A stretch of DNA of 64,000 nt. Origin: an uncultured Spirochaetales bacterium. Its GTDB lineage: Bacteria > Spirochaetota > Spirochaetia > Sphaerochaetales > Sphaerochaetaceae. Below are positions 25,599-35,600 of this stretch, in pieces. Each line of letters starts with the position of its first letter. Within the stretch, counting starts at the first letter, position 1. The translations under genes and the position numbers were made by a program. The notes under the pieces are model-generated. The model was not told the origin of the DNA. It worked only from the letters and a program-made list of their open reading frames with translations, and did no database searches. Location: positions 7,111-71,110 of the forward strand of contig CAKQTE010000019.1 in the NCBI GenBank assembly GCA_934276485.1, read 5' to 3'.

Positions 25599-26081
25599 AT
25601 GAGTAAGCTACTTTTATATTTGATGCTATTGTTGTTTGGCATATTTGTATTTCTGATGACTTTCAAACAAATGATTGTCTATCCATTGCTCATTCCAATT
25701 ATCTTATTGGTTGTACTTTGGTATTTTGTCACATTCCATGTTTCAAAAAAGAAGGTTCTAAAGATAAGAAAAGGCGAGGAGTTTCTCTTTTTCAGAGCCC
25801 AGCTTATCGAAGAGACAAATTCAAATGTAATCCATGGTGCACTTGTAGTATCATCAGGCGCAATGGTTTTTTATAAGAGGAAGGACTGGAAGGGAAACCT
25901 GGAGATCATATGGTCTACATTCACTCCAGAGCTTGAAAGCTATGAGCTGTGTACAGTGGACGGAAAGCACAAAGGAATAAAGCTTTCTGTTAAGGGAGAC
26001 TTGCATCCAATCCTGATTGCATCCAATGGCATTTATTCATCCGAAGATGCCTTTAGATCTATGCTTGGCTGGGAAAGTTGA
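25599..26081 (+). CDS. Membrane protein with PH-like cytoplasmic domain, unknown function
   Basis: A 160-aa protein beginning with two hydrophobic helices (about 3-22 and 27-48). A soluble part follows with the alternating strand pattern of a bacterial PH-like domain (K-G-E-E-F-L-F-F-R-A-Q-L, then G-A-L-V-V-S-S-G-A-M-V-F-Y). No specific family is recognised. It stands alone downstream of an AT-rich stretch and has only a weak ribosome-binding site. Confidence 0.65.
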   Translation: MSKLLLYLMLLLFGIFVFLMTFKQMIVYPLLIPIILLVVLWYFVTFHVSKKKVLKIRKGEEFLFFRAQLIEETNSNVIHGALVVSSGAMVFYKRKDWKGNLEIIWSTFTPELESYELCTVDGKHKGIKLSVKGDLHPILIASNGIYSSEDAFRSMLGWES

Positions 26082-26128
26082 CCGTTTTTGCCCCTTTTTT
26101 ATATCTATTTTGATACTACTCTAGAGCC

Positions 26129-26635
26129 ATGAAGAAAATCGTGGCTCTAAGCTTATTCATAACTCTCTTTTTATCCTCCGTATATGCGGATTGGAATTTT
26201 GGTCTGGATCTAAGAGGCGTCGATTGTCTATGGTCTGATAGCATGCGATTTGATATCGAAGCTGGATATAAGTTAGAAGATGTACGCATTGCTTTTTCGT
26301 GTGCATATAGCGCATCCAAGAAAGATGAAGTCAACATGATTGATGGAGGTATTACCCTCTCATTCTATCCTTTTCAAAACCATGGCTTTTATGTTGGCTG
26401 CACACTTTTCAAGCTTGGATATCTATTTGGATTAGGAACCCCCGATAATCCATACTTGCTGATGACTGAAGCTAACCTCGGATGGTCTCTTCGTTTTTCG
26501 TGTTTTTACGTAGAGCCACGATTTTCTTTTTCTGATTCCCTTTCTTCTGAAGATAGCACTCTCTCTAGTTTAAGAGAGAGCATATCTCAATATTCACCAT
26601 TTAGGTTATCGCTTCTTGTAGGGGTATGGATATAG
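26129..26635 (+). CDS. Small predicted outer-membrane protein
   Basis: A 168-aa protein with a signal peptide (M-K-K-I-V-A-L-S-L-F, cleavage near V-Y-A-D at about 20). It has many aromatic beta-strand segments, such as F-Y-V-G-C-T-L-F-K-L-G-Y. It resembles small eight-stranded barrel proteins in overall composition but has no diagnostic motif. The gene ends 11 nt before the next start and its last codons contain that gene's ribosome-binding site, so the two are coupled. Confidence 0.65.
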   Translation: MKKIVALSLFITLFLSSVYADWNFGLDLRGVDCLWSDSMRFDIEAGYKLEDVRIAFSCAYSASKKDEVNMIDGGITLSFYPFQNHGFYVGCTLFKLGYLFGLGTPDNPYLLMTEANLGWSLRFSCFYVEPRFSFSDSLSSEDSTLSSLRESISQYSPFRLSLLVGVWI

Positions 26636-26646
26636 GAGGTTTTCTT

Positions 26647-27495
26647 ATGAGTTGGAACTCTTGTCTGAAGCGCACTCTCTGCGCTTTCTTGATTCTTGTT
26701 ATGATTGCGTCATGTTCAATGGAAGCATCTGGACCGGGTAGGGTTGATAAAGCAATCCTGATCTCTGAAAGTGCTCGCATGATTGATAAGCATCTAGAGA
26801 GCGTTGTTAGAGAGATGCAAGCGCATGGAGAGCTTGAGGGAGTTGAGAACATTGAGACAATAACAGGTGAAGAGATTGCCAGAAGTTTGATCAAGGAAGA
26901 AAAAGGTGAGGAGTATTTGAACTTTTTGTATCAAACTCCAAACTTTGAAACAGTCGATGATGTAATTGCCGCAGCTTCCGATCTCGTTCCACAGGAACAG
27001 CTTGATGAGATTGTTACAGAAGCAGACAAAATCGAAAGAGCTCTGATGCGCATGATCGAGGATGACAGTAGAGCCTTGAATGAAAAACAGCAGCTTGAGT
27101 TCTATCGTGATGTCAGAAAGATTGTTGTTAAGTCCGTAGTTTTATTAACTGCAGCACTTGTCTATGCAATAATCCCAAATACAATCATCTGGGGAAAGAT
27201 ATCTGCAGCAACAGCTGTAAGTATCGCAGCCGGTGTTGCAGCTTCAGCAATCATGAGGCTTGTTGAATGCAAGAAATCTGATTCCACAGCTATAAATCAA
27301 ACATTCCAGGATTGGCTGAAAGAGATGTCAACAGAACCTACAACAGCGTGGGCAGTTGCAGCTGGTGTGATAAACACAGGTAAATCAATGGGTTACTCAC
27401 CAGTAACCACATCCTTGATTCTTGTTGTCTTTGGCTTATATGGAATCACTGATGATATCAAGCCATTGTTGCAGAAATACAATTTCAAGGTATGA
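26647..27495 (+). CDS. Lipoprotein with hydrophobic C-terminal region, unknown function
   Basis: A 282-aa protein with a lipobox M-I-A-S-C at about 16-20. The middle is an acidic helical region (about 30-155). Two or three hydrophobic segments follow at about 155-215 (V-V-L-L-T-A-A-L-V-Y-A-I-I-P and a Gly/Ala-rich stretch), then a final hydrophobic stretch. No family is recognised. ATG 26647 is used because AGGAGG sits 8 nt upstream; an upstream in-frame ATG at 26626 lies inside the previous gene. A terminator follows. Confidence 0.7.
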   Translation: MSWNSCLKRTLCAFLILVMIASCSMEASGPGRVDKAILISESARMIDKHLESVVREMQAHGELEGVENIETITGEEIARSLIKEEKGEEYLNFLYQTPNFETVDDVIAAASDLVPQEQLDEIVTEADKIERALMRMIEDDSRALNEKQQLEFYRDVRKIVVKSVVLLTAALVYAIIPNTIIWGKISAATAVSIAAGVAASAIMRLVECKKSDSTAINQTFQDWLKEMSTEPTTAWAVAAGVINTGKSMGYSPVTTSLILVVFGLYGITDDIKPLLQKYNFKV

Positions 27496-27499
27496 ATTG

Positions 27500-27529
27500 A
27501 GGCACCGAAAGGTGCTTCTTTTCATCTTT
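27500..27529 (+). terminator. Intrinsic terminator
   Basis: A 7-bp stem AGGCACC/GGTGCTT capped by a GAAA tetraloop is followed by a T-rich tail. Confidence 0.8.
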
Positions 27530-27582
27530 TTCCATGTTCAAGAACTTTTCTTTGTTTTACACTTTAGATCATGGAGGCAATC

Positions 27583-28809
27583 ATGATTGATTCTAAGAAA
27601 CAATTAAGCGATAGATTTATCTACTATACAACATTCGATACTATGTCAGATCCCTCAAAGAGTGGGGTATCCCGACCAACAACTTCTTGCCAAGAGGTTC
27701 TCCTCAAGGAGCTTGAGAAAGAATTGAAGGAGATGGGACTTGAGACTTACTACGGTGAAGAGAAAGTTGTCATGGGTAAGCTCAAGGGCAACACAAATGG
27801 CAAGACCATTGGATTCATGGCTCATGTCGATACTGCAGACGATGTTGAAGGCAACGGTGTCAAGGCTCAAAGCTGGAAGAACTACGATGGCAAGGATATA
27901 GAGCTTAATGGATTGACGCTTTCAGTGGATGAGAATCCTGCGCTCTTGAAGTATGTTGGTAGCGAGATCATCACAAGCGATGGAACAACTCTTCTTGGCT
28001 CTGATGACAAAGCAGGAGTTGCGATCATAATGGAAGCTGTGAAATATCTAACAGAGCATCCTGAGATCAAGCGCCCTGACTTGGAAATCTATTTCACACC
28101 GGACGAAGAGACAGGTTCCGGAATGTCCATGTTCCCATATTCAAGACTGCAATCCACTTGTTGCTATACTGTCGATGGTGGAAACGAGGGAGAAGTTGAA
28201 TGCGAGTGCTTCAATGCTGCATCAATCTCTGTCGACATAAAGGGTGTTTCCATTCACTTGGGTTCTGCTCGTGGTATTTTTGTTAACGCAATCACAATTG
28301 CAAGCCAGATCGTATCATCTCTTCCTCAAGCAGAAAGCCCAGAAGCAACAGATGGTCGTTATGGCTACTATTGCCCATTAGAGCTAACAGGAACTGGAAC
28401 AGAGGCTCATTTGCAGATCTTCATCAGGGATTTTGATGATGAATCATTCCAGAACAGAATTGATTCAACAGTAAAGCTTGTAGAAGCAATTGGCTTGATC
28501 TACAAAGGAAAAGTCGAGACCAAGGTCTCTGTAAGTTATCACAATATGGCATGTGCAAATAAATCCAATCCAAAAGCTACTGAAGCTATTTTCGCCTCTG
28601 GTGAGAAGCTAGGAATCCCCCTAAGAGAAGAGATAATCAGAGGTGGAACCGATGGTGCAAGACTTGCTGAAACTGGAGTTGCATGTCCTAATATCTTCAC
28701 AGGAGGCCACAATCTACATTCTTTGAAGGAGTGGGTTGCTGTAGATGGCATGAACACAAGTATGAATCTACTTCTTGGCATTGTTGATTTCTGGAGTAAA
28801 GAAGCGTGA
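27583..28809 (+). CDS. pepT: Peptidase T
   Basis: A 408-aa aminotripeptidase of the M20B family, the same length as the E. coli enzyme. Zinc ligands and catalytic residues are visible: H-V-D-T-A-D near 81, G-S-D-D-K-A-G near 140, P-D-E-E-T-G-S-G near 173 and a terminal G-H-N-L-H-S. It removes the N-terminal residue from tripeptides in the cytoplasm. Start 27583 follows GGAGG; the ORF opens at 27571 without one. The stop overlaps the GTG of the next gene, so it heads a three-gene coupled run. Confidence 0.95.
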   Translation: MIDSKKQLSDRFIYYTTFDTMSDPSKSGVSRPTTSCQEVLLKELEKELKEMGLETYYGEEKVVMGKLKGNTNGKTIGFMAHVDTADDVEGNGVKAQSWKNYDGKDIELNGLTLSVDENPALLKYVGSEIITSDGTTLLGSDDKAGVAIIMEAVKYLTEHPEIKRPDLEIYFTPDEETGSGMSMFPYSRLQSTCCYTVDGGNEGEVECECFNAASISVDIKGVSIHLGSARGIFVNAITIASQIVSSLPQAESPEATDGRYGYYCPLELTGTGTEAHLQIFIRDFDDESFQNRIDSTVKLVEAIGLIYKGKVETKVSVSYHNMACANKSNPKATEAIFASGEKLGIPLREEIIRGGTDGARLAETGVACPNIFTGGHNLHSLKEWVAVDGMNTSMNLLLGIVDFWSKEA

Positions 28810-29720
28810 AGAAACTAGCCCTCTTTCTTGTTTTTGTAGCTATTTCATCTGCGCTATATGCTGGCGTAACATTCGACTTGTCTGTAGCAGAAGAAGATAT
28901 TGAACTCATTCAAGCATCTCTTGATAGACTCAATAGAGGGAATGATGTTGATTTTGAAGTAGCTTCTTTCAAAAAAGAGGATGATTTTGTTTCATTCGAA
29001 CTTTTCTTTAATGATAAAAGCATTCTTATCTCATCTCGAGAGAGTAATCTTTCTGAAGAGATAAAGAATGCTCTTTTTTATGAGGAGTCACTATATCTAG
29101 ATAGCGATGACAGGCTGGACTATATCTGGTCTGGATCCTTTTCATTTGTTCCTAGCAAAAGCTATCGAAAAGGCACGACTCTTGAGGCAAGGGATGCTAA
29201 TGGGAAGAGAGAAGGTGTATTTGAAGTCAAGAAGAGTTTTGATTCTGTTACTGTATTGCAACCTATATACATAAAGGATGATGTAGTTCCAGGGCTGGAG
29301 TTAAGAAAAAGCTCTGACTTCAGATATGCGCTATCTGGAGCGACAAACTTTCGCAGAAATTCGATGGCGTTTTCATTTGAAGTAGGCGTGACAATCTGGA
29401 TCTATCCATTTATGCCTACAGCATCTGTTTTCTGTCTTCAGAGTCAGAATTCATTTTCATTCTATCTAGGGCTAGGCATCTCTGGATATCTGGATTTGAA
29501 TGATGTTCTTTCATGGTCATTTACAATGATCGAAGAAGGTAGAATAGGCGCAAATGCAACATTGCTTTTAGGCCTCTCCGATGGTTCATTTGCCTATAAT
29601 GGTGCTTATTCAATATATTATGAGCATAGAGTGCTAGCAAAGATGTTCTATCGTGTTGGATACTCATACTATCCAAAGATAGCTAACTCGCTGGTTTTGA
29701 GCATAGGTGGTAGTTTTTGA
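28806..29720 (+). CDS. Predicted outer-membrane/periplasmic protein
   Basis: A 304-aa exported protein. It has a short signal peptide (M-K-K-L-A-L-F-L-V-F, cleavage near L-Y-A-G at about 19). An acidic N-terminal domain with a repeated D-D-x-L-x-Y pattern follows, and the C-terminal half is beta-rich and aromatic, ending in G-G-S-F. The terminal Phe suggests an outer-membrane barrel of perhaps eight strands preceded by a periplasmic module. Start GTG overlaps pepT by 4 nt, and the stop overlaps the next start by 4 nt. Confidence 0.65.
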   Translation: MKKLALFLVFVAISSALYAGVTFDLSVAEEDIELIQASLDRLNRGNDVDFEVASFKKEDDFVSFELFFNDKSILISSRESNLSEEIKNALFYEESLYLDSDDRLDYIWSGSFSFVPSKSYRKGTTLEARDANGKREGVFEVKKSFDSVTVLQPIYIKDDVVPGLELRKSSDFRYALSGATNFRRNSMAFSFEVGVTIWIYPFMPTASVFCLQSQNSFSFYLGLGISGYLDLNDVLSWSFTMIEEGRIGANATLLLGLSDGSFAYNGAYSIYYEHRVLAKMFYRVGYSYYPKIANSLVLSIGGSF

Positions 29721-31087
29721 AAAAGCATTTTGTTTTCCTATTGTTTATCCTTTCATTGATCTCCTGCAGCACAGTCAATTCCTTGTTGCAGCCTGATTGG
29801 GTGACAAAGACACCTAAGATCGTAGGCTCTGTTGTCTATGTGGGCCAAGGAGTGGGAAAAAGCGAGGAGGATGCGAGAGATAAAGCGTATCTTGCAGTGC
29901 TTTCAAAACTAGGCGAGAATCTTGGCTATGAAATTTCTACTCAATATTTCAGGGAATTGGTAAGTAGTGACAGGATCCAGTCGCTATCTACAAGGATTTC
30001 CGATAAATATTCATATCAGCAGACAAATGGTGATTGGATATACTATGCAATGGCTACAACCAGTTCCAGTACTCTAAAAGATTCCCGAAGCCCTGAATAC
30101 ATACTGCTTCTTGATAGAGAAGAGCGTATTTCTTCTTCTCTTGAAGAGTCATTGGAATATTACAAGGAAAGCGAAGACATTCAAGCGATCAACAAGGTAT
30201 TGGATGCAATAACCATATCTCTTGAAGGAGATGTTAACAACCCCGATTACACTCCAGAGGCTTTGAGAGACAAAGCCATTGAATATATTGATAACCTTCG
30301 TATTTCCTTTGAACACTCCAAAAAACAAAAAAGTGGAATAACTGTAAAACTCAAAAGAACTAAGGGTATGTTCTATCCTCCTGTAAAGAATGCAACTCTA
30401 TCTGCTGGCTATCAGATGATAGATACCTCAGGCAACATAATTGATAGTTTCTTTGATTGCAAGACAGATAAAAATGGACGTTATCTATATACAAATACGA
30501 ATCCATACATGATCAGAAAAGGTGAGATAGTCTTTTCTTTGTCATTGGATTCAGAACGACTTAAGAAAATAGTTAAAGTAGCAGGGGATGATTTTGTTCA
30601 ACCTATAAAGGATGCATATTCATCAAAGAGCATTACATATAGCTATCAGGAAAGTGCAAAGCTTCCAAATGACAGCACCCTTATTGCATATGTTCTATAT
30701 GATGAGGAAGGAAACGAACAATCCTGCCCAAGCTTTGCATATGCAATTGATGAATACCTAGAGACTGTAAAAGCTACTGGATATCAGATAGAGAGAACAA
30801 ATGGCGATGAGTTTGAGGATATCTATGAGCTATTATGCAAGAACTATCCTTCATTTAGATATTTCATAATAATCAGAGCCGGCGTTGTTGGCTCTAAGCA
30901 AAATGGAGAAGAAACGGCATCCAGAGCTGAAGGGCGAGTTGCTTTCTATGATAGAACAAATGAAGAACAATTCGCGATTCAGGACTCATTTATGCTAGGC
31001 TACGGTAAAGATGAAGAGAGTGCTAATGTCAGTGCCCTTGAAAATGTCGCAAGGATTATCGCAGGCCGTCTTCTTGAAGAGCTTTGA
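29717..31087 (+). CDS. LPP20-like lipoprotein
   Basis: A 456-aa lipoprotein (lipobox L-I-S-C-S at about 14-18). Residues 25-75 carry the LPP20 pattern: P-D-W-V, V-V-Y-V-G-Q-G-V-G-K-S, then A-R-D-K-A-Y-L-A-V-L-S-K-L-G. LPP20 proteins are outer-membrane-associated lipoproteins of uncertain role. A later carboxypeptidase-like beta segment is likely around 200-290, and the C-terminus holds another helix-strand repeat. The only in-frame start coupled to the previous stop is TTG at 29717. The end overlaps the convergent glycerophosphodiesterase by 32 nt. Confidence 0.7.
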   Translation: MKKHFVFLLFILSLISCSTVNSLLQPDWVTKTPKIVGSVVYVGQGVGKSEEDARDKAYLAVLSKLGENLGYEISTQYFRELVSSDRIQSLSTRISDKYSYQQTNGDWIYYAMATTSSSTLKDSRSPEYILLLDREERISSSLEESLEYYKESEDIQAINKVLDAITISLEGDVNNPDYTPEALRDKAIEYIDNLRISFEHSKKQKSGITVKLKRTKGMFYPPVKNATLSAGYQMIDTSGNIIDSFFDCKTDKNGRYLYTNTNPYMIRKGEIVFSLSLDSERLKKIVKVAGDDFVQPIKDAYSSKSITYSYQESAKLPNDSTLIAYVLYDEEGNEQSCPSFAYAIDEYLETVKATGYQIERTNGDEFEDIYELLCKNYPSFRYFIIIRAGVVGSKQNGEETASRAEGRVAFYDRTNEEQFAIQDSFMLGYGKDEESANVSALENVARIIAGRLLEEL

Positions 31088-31796
31088 CGATTTTCTCTAG
31101 CTCGTTTGTTATAACAATTGGAGCGTGTAGACTTACCATCAAATCCAGTGTTTCCTTGGTATCCACTGTCCAAGGCACAATTGGATATCGCTCTTTTGTT
31201 TTCTTTTCTCTCTCTGCAATATCCCACTTGGGCTTCAGGACATCGCAAGGGAAGAAGAATCGCCCTTGTCCATGTTGCAATAGCTTTGGAACTGATGTTG
31301 GAGGTCCGTCATATATTATTGCCTGTGTAAATCTATGCTTTGAGATTATGGAAAACTGTCTCATTGCAAGTGGATTGAATGACGAGAGCATCATCTTTTC
31401 ATGAAACTCAGGATATCTATCCAATACTTCCAAAAGTGTAGGACAGAGCTTCTTGTCAAATGAGAAATCTGCCTTGATCTCGATATCGTAGTAGCATGGT
31501 CCTATGGATGAAAATACTTCATCTAAAGTTGGAATCTCGTTTGATATTTCCTTGATCTCAGAAAGTGTGCTTTCTTCGATTGTCTTATCAACACCGAATA
31601 CACGCTTGGTATTAAAGTCGTGCATTACAACAATCTTTCCATCTTTTGTTATATGAACATCAAGCTCAACACCATCAGCTCCTACAGATAAGGCTCTTTG
31701 GTATGAAGATATGGTGTTCTCGATTTCCTTCACAGGATAACCTCTATGCCCAAGAACAATGACGTGCTCTCCCGGTTTTCTATCTCTTATTTGCAT
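31056..31796 (-). CDS. Glycerophosphodiester phosphodiesterase
   Basis: A 246-aa GDPD-family enzyme. The catalytic segment V-L-G-H-R-G-Y-P is at about 14-21, E-N-T near 27 and the metal ligands in E-L-D-V-H near 39-43, followed by V-M-H-D. This is the UgpQ-like cytoplasmic type, with no signal peptide. It releases sn-glycerol-3-phosphate from deacylated phospholipids, which connects with glpK and the GlpA/B-like pair in this window. It starts inside the end of the endonuclease IV gene (17-nt overlap), so the two are coupled. Confidence 0.92.
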   Translation of the reverse strand: MQIRDRKPGEHVIVLGHRGYPVKEIENTISSYQRALSVGADGVELDVHITKDGKIVVMHDFNTKRVFGVDKTIEESTLSEIKEISNEIPTLDEVFSSIGPCYYDIEIKADFSFDKKLCPTLLEVLDRYPEFHEKMMLSSFNPLAMRQFSIISKHRFTQAIIYDGPPTSVPKLLQHGQGRFFFPCDVLKPKWDIAEREKKTKERYPIVPWTVDTKETLDLMVSLHAPIVITNELEKIVKALQEDGLR

Positions 31797-32616
31797 CCTG
31801 AAGTTCCTTTATCTCGTCTGCCCATAGCTCTTCGTTCGGAGTTTCTAGAATCAAAGGAATACCATCGACTTCCTTTCTTTTTACGATTGTAAAGAAAGCA
31901 TCTTTTCCTATGAGCCCCATTCCTATATTGTCATGTCTGTCCTTGTTGGATGCAAGTGGTACTTTTGAATCATTGAGATGCATCCCAAATAGCTTTTCTT
32001 TACTGAATCTAGAAAAAAACTCATCCAAAACCTTGTCTGCATCATTCTTGACATCATATCCAGCGCCAAAAAGGTGAGCTGTGTCGAGAGTGAATCCAAG
32101 CCTATCGCTATTTGAAACAGAAGAGATTATCTCATCCAGCTCTTCAAATGATGAGCCAAGGATTGTACCTGCACCTGCTGTGTTTTCGACAGCAATTCTT
32201 AGCCCTGGGTATCTAGTAAGGACTTCATCAAGCATGTCAGCACATCTCTTGATTCCATCTTTTCTATCTCCCTCTTTATATGCACCTGGATGGATATTGA
32301 TCAAATCAATGCCAAGACGAGTTACACGAGATGCCTCTTCTAGAAATAGATTCAATGATTTTGTTTTCAATTCTGCATCAGGTGTGGCAGGATTTATAAG
32401 GTATCCAGCATGAGGAAGAATGGAATTTCTATCAAAGTCCATAGCTACAAGGCTATTCTTGAATTGAATTACTTCATCTTCTCTTAGCTCCGGGCTTTTC
32501 CATTGTCTTTGATTCTTTGTGAAAAGTGCAAATCCTGTGGCGCCTAAAGCTTTTGCTCTCTCTGGGGAAAGTGCAATGCTAGATGCAATTGATACATGTG
32601 GTCCGATATATAACAT
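31780..32616 (-). CDS. nfo: Endonuclease IV (AP endonuclease)
   Basis: A 278-aa zinc-dependent AP endonuclease for base-excision repair. The opening G-P-H-V-S-I-A near 5-11, N-I-H-P-G-A-Y near 110, E-N-T-A-G near 147, D-T-A-H-L-F near 182 and H-L-N-D-S-K near 218 correspond to the tri-zinc ligands of the TIM barrel. It would process AP sites left by glycosylases such as the OGG-like enzyme at 16.9 kb. It is divergent from the M16 peptidase, across an 85-base AT-rich gap. Confidence 0.95.
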   Translation of the reverse strand: MLYIGPHVSIASSIALSPERAKALGATGFALFTKNQRQWKSPELREDEVIQFKNSLVAMDFDRNSILPHAGYLINPATPDAELKTKSLNLFLEEASRVTRLGIDLINIHPGAYKEGDRKDGIKRCADMLDEVLTRYPGLRIAVENTAGAGTILGSSFEELDEIISSVSNSDRLGFTLDTAHLFGAGYDVKNDADKVLDEFFSRFSKEKLFGMHLNDSKVPLASNKDRHDNIGMGLIGKDAFFTIVKRKEVDGIPLILETPNEELWADEIKELQDANKR

Positions 32617-32701
32617 AGAAAAATTCTATCCTTTTTCCCGTTCTTTGTAACTCCTATATTTTCTTGTGTCAAAATACCTTTCGTGTGTTATGCTTTTGCC
32701 T

Positions 32702-35566
32702 ATGCAATATAATGTTGGTGATCATATAAATAATTTCGAAGTCATTTCTGTTCAAGCAGTTGATGACTACAAATCAAATGGTATTCTTCTTCGTCATAAA
32801 TCTGGGTTTGAAGTATATGCTCTCTTAAATGATGATAGAGAGTGCTTCTTTTGCTACACAATCTATACACCTCCTACAAACAATACAGGTGTATTCCATA
32901 TTTTAGAGCATACTGTCCTTACTGGTTCCCAGCGTTATCCTGTGCGGGACCCCTTTATGACAATGATGCGCAATTCCTGCAACACATTTCTAAATGCAAT
33001 GACAGGTCCTGATAGGACATACTATCCAGCAGCAAGTCCTGTAAAAAAGGATTTCGACAACATATTCAATGTCTATACAGATGCAGTCTTTGCTCCTCTT
33101 TTGAGAAAGGAGTCCTTCATGCAAGAAGGCATCAGACTGTCAAATAAGGGCGATATGCATTTCGAGGGCGTTGTCTTTTCAGAGATGCAGGGCGATGTTT
33201 CGCAGCATGCATCAGTTGTTGCAAGTGCCGTAACCCGTCCTTTGTTTGAAAATGACTCTCCCTATAGTTATGAGTTTGGAGGTAATCCTCCTGATATATG
33301 CACTCTTAGCTATGATGAATTTGTCTCAACATATAAAAAACACTATGTTCCTGCAAATACAACTCTATTTTTATATGGAGACTTGGATCTAGAAGAGAAG
33401 CTTGCGTTTCTTGATACAGAGTATCTTCAAAGAGATCAAGGAGAGAAGATCAAGAGAATCGAAGAGAGTCAGAAATGGGATCGTCCTCGCTTTTTCAGGA
33501 CAACTAGCAATGCAGACGATGGAGCACTCTCTTCGACTGCAATGGTATCGTGGCTGCTATCTGGAAGTGAGGATCCTGATGTAAACACAGAGCTTAGCTT
33601 GATCGTGGACCTATTATTAGCAACTCCCGGCTCTCCTTTATATAAAGCGATCATAGACTCAGGTCTTGGTAGTGACATATCAAATGAAAGTGGAATGTCT
33701 GATTCTTATAGGAACCTGATATTCTCTGTTGGAATCGATGGAGTAGAGGAGAAGAACGCTTCGAAAGTCGAGAGCTATATAATCTCAAGTTTGGAACAAA
33801 TTGTAAAAGAAGGTTTTGATCCAATTGATGTTGAGACATGTCTGCGCCGCCAGGAGTTTAGTCTGCAGGAAATTCCTAGTGGACTGTCACAAGGCTATAG
33901 ATTGTTCTTCTCTCGAATAGATAAAGGCTGGGCTTATGGCAAGAACCCTTCAGATATGCTCAAGATCAAGGATGGATTGACGAAAATAAGGGCAAAGCTT
34001 GAAGAAAATCCACGCTATCTTGAGGCATGGATAGAGACAAATATTCTTGCTTCCAACCATAGGCTTCTTTCATTGATTGTCATGGATCCATCTACTCAAA
34101 GAAAGATGGATGCAGAGATCGAAGCGATGGTTAATCGATACAAAGACTCATACTCCGAGAAAGAGGAAGAGGATTTTGATGCATTTGAACTATCTTCTGA
34201 TTCGAAAGAGAATATCGAAAAGCTTCCTCGTCTTACATCTGAGGATATTCCAAATATCGATATTACAATTGATCACAAAGTAGATGACCACCTTGTCTCT
34301 GCAGGAATGCTTACAGCAGGTATTGTATATGCAGATTTGGCATTTGATGTTTCAGATTTCACATATGAGGAATTGCAATACCTCTCTGTGCTATCGAGAC
34401 TATTGTTAATGACAAATGTCGATGATATGGATTATTCGACATTCCTGTCTCAAATCAGATTTGTAACAGGGAATGTATCTTTCTTTTTAGAGGCAGGAAA
34501 AAATCAGGAAAGAGAGGAAAAGGATTTTCTTATATTCAGATTTAAATCCCTTCGAGAGCACTACAAGGAAGCTCTAAATATCATCATAAAGCTATTTTAT
34601 AAGGCAGACTTACATGACATAAGTCGCATCAAGGCAACTCTTGCAGATTTCGATAGCGAGTTTAAATCCTCAGTGTCGCGATCAGGGCACCAATATGCTT
34701 TCTTGAATGCTGCCTCCTCTATTTCCAGTGCATCATACACAAACGAGCTTATTTCAGGAGTTACCTTCTGGTCCAAGATAAAGGAAATGCAGCAAGATAT
34801 AGAATCTCTTCCAGAGAAGCTAATTGCAGTATATGAGAAGGTATTCTCAGTCTCTCGTTTGACATTCCATGTGTCAACGGACGAAGAAAAACTGGAAAGT
34901 GTGAACAAAGAGACAAATGAGTTTATTTCAAAGCTTCAGAGTGCGTCAGCTGTTTGCGAAAATCCTAAGCATTTTGTTGCACAAGGCAAAAATCGTGCTT
35001 ATACATTCTCAACACCTGTCAGCTATGACTCTCTTGCGTTCAAGTCTGCCAATCAAGACAGTAAAGAGGGAGCTGGTGAGAAGTTTGTTCTCTCTCTAGT
35101 TGCACAAAACACCCTTTGGGCACTTATAAGGGAAAAGGGTGGTGCTTATGGCGGAGGAGTAAATCTGGACACTGTCGAGGAATATATCTTCTTCTATACA
35201 TATAGGGACCCAAGAATCGATGGTTCTATTGAGGATTTCAGAAAAGCAATAGAGATTGAGGATTTCACTCCTGAGATGCTCGAAGATGGACGTGTGGCAG
35301 TTCTATCTCGCGATGTGCGCCCACTAGGGCCTGCTGCGAAAGCCCTTATTGATTTCAGACGTTGCATCTACAAATACACAGATTATATCAGACGAAAGCG
35401 CAAAGAGCTGCAACTGGATCTGACTCTTGAGGACTTGGAGAAATATAGAAAAGAGTTATTGGAGAGAATGGATAGAGAGGATAAAGCAATTACTGTATTT
35501 ACAGATCAAAAGAACCTTGCTACCACAAAACTCAAATTTGAGGCAAGAATACTCCCTTTCTCCTGA
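32702..35566 (+). CDS. M16C (insulinase/PreP) family metallopeptidase
   Basis: A 954-aa peptidase of the presequence-protease type. The inverted zinc motif H-x-x-E-H is at 66-70 (H-I-L-E-H-T-V-L), with further M16C blocks including G-A-Y-G-G-G near residue 820. Four M16 domains joined by a helical linker are expected at this length. PreP-type enzymes degrade unstructured peptides up to about 65 residues. There is no signal peptide, so it should be cytoplasmic. ATG 32702 is chosen because it gives the usual N-terminus (M-Q-Y-N-V-G-D-H); a GTG at 32666 is also in frame. Confidence 0.93.
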   Translation: MQYNVGDHINNFEVISVQAVDDYKSNGILLRHKSGFEVYALLNDDRECFFCYTIYTPPTNNTGVFHILEHTVLTGSQRYPVRDPFMTMMRNSCNTFLNAMTGPDRTYYPAASPVKKDFDNIFNVYTDAVFAPLLRKESFMQEGIRLSNKGDMHFEGVVFSEMQGDVSQHASVVASAVTRPLFENDSPYSYEFGGNPPDICTLSYDEFVSTYKKHYVPANTTLFLYGDLDLEEKLAFLDTEYLQRDQGEKIKRIEESQKWDRPRFFRTTSNADDGALSSTAMVSWLLSGSEDPDVNTELSLIVDLLLATPGSPLYKAIIDSGLGSDISNESGMSDSYRNLIFSVGIDGVEEKNASKVESYIISSLEQIVKEGFDPIDVETCLRRQEFSLQEIPSGLSQGYRLFFSRIDKGWAYGKNPSDMLKIKDGLTKIRAKLEENPRYLEAWIETNILASNHRLLSLIVMDPSTQRKMDAEIEAMVNRYKDSYSEKEEEDFDAFELSSDSKENIEKLPRLTSEDIPNIDITIDHKVDDHLVSAGMLTAGIVYADLAFDVSDFTYEELQYLSVLSRLLLMTNVDDMDYSTFLSQIRFVTGNVSFFLEAGKNQEREEKDFLIFRFKSLREHYKEALNIIIKLFYKADLHDISRIKATLADFDSEFKSSVSRSGHQYAFLNAASSISSASYTNELISGVTFWSKIKEMQQDIESLPEKLIAVYEKVFSVSRLTFHVSTDEEKLESVNKETNEFISKLQSASAVCENPKHFVAQGKNRAYTFSTPVSYDSLAFKSANQDSKEGAGEKFVLSLVAQNTLWALIREKGGAYGGGVNLDTVEEYIFFYTYRDPRIDGSIEDFRKAIEIEDFTPEMLEDGRVAVLSRDVRPLGPAAKALIDFRRCIYKYTDYIRRKRKELQLDLTLEDLEKYRKELLERMDREDKAITVFTDQKNLATTKLKFEARILPFS

Positions 35567-35600
35567 TGATTTGATGATATAATTTTTCTCGGAGGCTTAA

